64,000 nt of DNA from contig NZ_FNBE01000007.1 in assembly GCF_900102195.1 (NCBI RefSeq), positions 79,271 to 143,270 on the forward strand. Reading direction: 5' to 3'. How positions within the stretch are numbered: position 1 is the stretch's first letter; each line of letters starts with the position of its first letter. Below are positions 63,142-64,000 of the stretch, piece by piece. Origin of the DNA: Pseudonocardia oroxyli. Lineage in GTDB: Bacteria; Actinomycetota; Actinomycetes; Mycobacteriales; Pseudonocardiaceae. Position numbers and translations under genes: made by a program. The notes beneath the pieces were generated by a model. The model saw only the letters and a list, made by a program, of their open reading frames with translations, searched no databases and was not told where the DNA came from.

Positions 63142-64000
63142 TCGTCACCGTCACACCGAACCCGAGCCTGGACCGCACGGTCGAGGTCCTCCAGCTCCGC
63201 CGGGGCGAGGTGCACCGCGCGCAGTCCGGGCGGCTCGACCCGGGCGGCAAGGGCGTCAACGTCTCCCGCGCGCTCACCCGCGCGGGCGTGCCCACCCTCG
63301 CCGTGCTGCCCTCGGGCCGGGCGCCGGGCGGGCGCCTGCAGGGCCTGCTCGACGTGCTCGGCGTCCCCGCGGTCACCGTCCCCATCCACGGGGCGACCCG
63401 CTCCAACATCACCATCGTCGAGCCGGACGGGACCACGACCAAGCTCAACGAGGCCGGTCCGGTCCTCACCGAGGACGAGATCGCCGAGATCGCCGAACAG
63501 GCCGTCGCCCGGTCGCGGGAGGCGTCCTGGCTGGTCAGCTGCGGTTCGTTGCCCGAGGGCATGCCGGTGGACTTCCACGCGACGCTCGTCGCGCGGTCCG
63601 CCACCCGGACCGCGGTCGACACCAGCGGCGAGCCGCTCGCCGCCGCCGTCAAGGCGGGCCCCAGGCTGATCAAACCCAACCACGAGGAGCTGGCCGAGCT
63701 CGTCGGCCGTTCCCTCGACAGCCTCGGCGACGTGCTCGCCGCGGCCCGTGAGCTCCGCGCCGGAGGCGTCGGCGCGGTCCTCGTCAGCCTGGGTGCCGGT
63801 GGCGCCCTGCTGGTCGAGGAGACCGGGGAGTGGCACGCCGCCACCCCACCCGTCGCCGTCCGCAGCACGGTCGGCGCAGGCGACGCGACCCTGGCGGGCT
63901 TCCTCGCCGCCGGGGGCACCGGACCGGACGCCCTGGCCCGCGCCGTCGCCTACGGCGCTGCCGCCTGCCGCCTGCCGGGCAGTGAGATGCCCGCACCGCA
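63138..64000 (+). CDS. fruK: 1-phosphofructokinase, 3'-partial
   Basis: FruK turns fructose 1-phosphate, the PTS product, into fructose 1,6-bisphosphate. ATG 63138 overlaps the regulator stop. The visible 287 residues have the PfkB-family pattern: VTPNPSLDRTV at the N-terminus, PGGKGVNVSRALTRAG (sugar site), LIKPNHEELAELVGR and the ATP/catalytic motif TVGAGDATLAGFL with the catalytic Asp. The gene runs off the window end without a stop. Confidence 0.93.
   Translation, partial: MIVTVTPNPSLDRTVEVLQLRRGEVHRAQSGRLDPGGKGVNVSRALTRAGVPTLAVLPSGRAPGGRLQGLLDVLGVPAVTVPIHGATRSNITIVEPDGTTTKLNEAGPVLTEDEIAEIAEQAVARSREASWLVSCGSLPEGMPVDFHATLVARSATRTAVDTSGEPLAAAVKAGPRLIKPNHEELAELVGRSLDSLGDVLAAARELRAGGVGAVLVSLGAGGALLVEETGEWHAATPPVAVRSTVGAGDATLAGFLAAGGTGPDALARAVAYGAAACRLPGSEMPAP

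Overview
This 64 kb window is very GC-rich and comes from an actinomycete chromosome. A Pseudonocardiaceae (Pseudonocardia-like) origin is the best guess. From memory of the M. tuberculosis H37Rv map, the conserved genes follow the block Rv3581c-Rv3628 in the same order and relative orientation: ispF-ispD-carD, lpqE-like, radA, an Rv3587c-like membrane protein, mutY, a hydrolase, mhuD, clpC1, lsr2, lysS, coaX-panD-panC, an Rv3603c-like Rossmann protein, a DUF3180 protein, folK-folB-folP-folE-ftsH, hpt, tilS, a zincin-like protein, a PBP4-type dacB and ppa. Lineage-specific genes are inserted between these. disA, expected right after radA, is missing and a MarR/alpha-beta-hydrolase pair lies there instead. 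canB is also missing.

Layout: 1-10 kb holds MEP isoprenoid genes, CarD, RadA, MutY, the haem-degrading enzyme MhuD and a sirtuin. 10-16 kb holds an aldehyde dehydrogenase/DUF779 pair with a GAF-domain regulator, a YihY-type membrane protein, an FKBP lipoprotein and a 5'-truncated amidohydrolase next to another gene fragment. 16-25 kb holds ClpC1, a siderophore-interacting protein, Lsr2, LysS, a methyltransferase and the coenzyme A genes. 25.9-26.7 kb has no gene and carries a 12-copy array of 55-nt hairpin repeats. 26.7-33.4 kb holds a PrsW-type membrane protease, the folate genes and FtsH. 33.8-39.7 kb holds a secreted trypsin-like protease, a 14-nt minisatellite, Hpt, TilS, a zincin-like protein, DacB and pyrophosphatase. 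39.7-44.6 kb holds a MarR/thiolase/MaoC group and a MEDS-HATPase protein overlapping a SirB1-type protein.

44.6-51.1 kb is the most interesting functional unit: an IclR regulator followed by a colinear operon with two signal-less periplasmic-binding-fold proteins, a 22-residue Cys-containing leader peptide whose stop codon lies in a hairpin loop, a Tat/lipoprotein solute-binding protein, a permease, an ATPase and an MFS transporter. I read it as uptake plus cytosolic processing of an organosulfur compound, controlled by cysteine supply; the chemistry is inference.

51-64 kb holds SurE, an acyl-CoA dehydrogenase, a convergent OmpR regulator/histidine kinase pair, TetR, a P1B-type metal ATPase divergent from its ArsR regulator, SelO, and a fructose PTS region (ptsI, a DeoR-type regulator, and fruK cut by the window end).

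Beyond genes, three signals recur. First, translation starts at CTG overlapping the upstream TGA (radA, sirtuin, folE, possibly the MFS gene). Second, 40-nt palindromes occur at three intergenic sites, one of them with a compensatory base-pair change. Third, there are several tandem or hairpin repeat arrays. I saw no rRNA, convincing tRNA, transposase, phage gene or CRISPR system.
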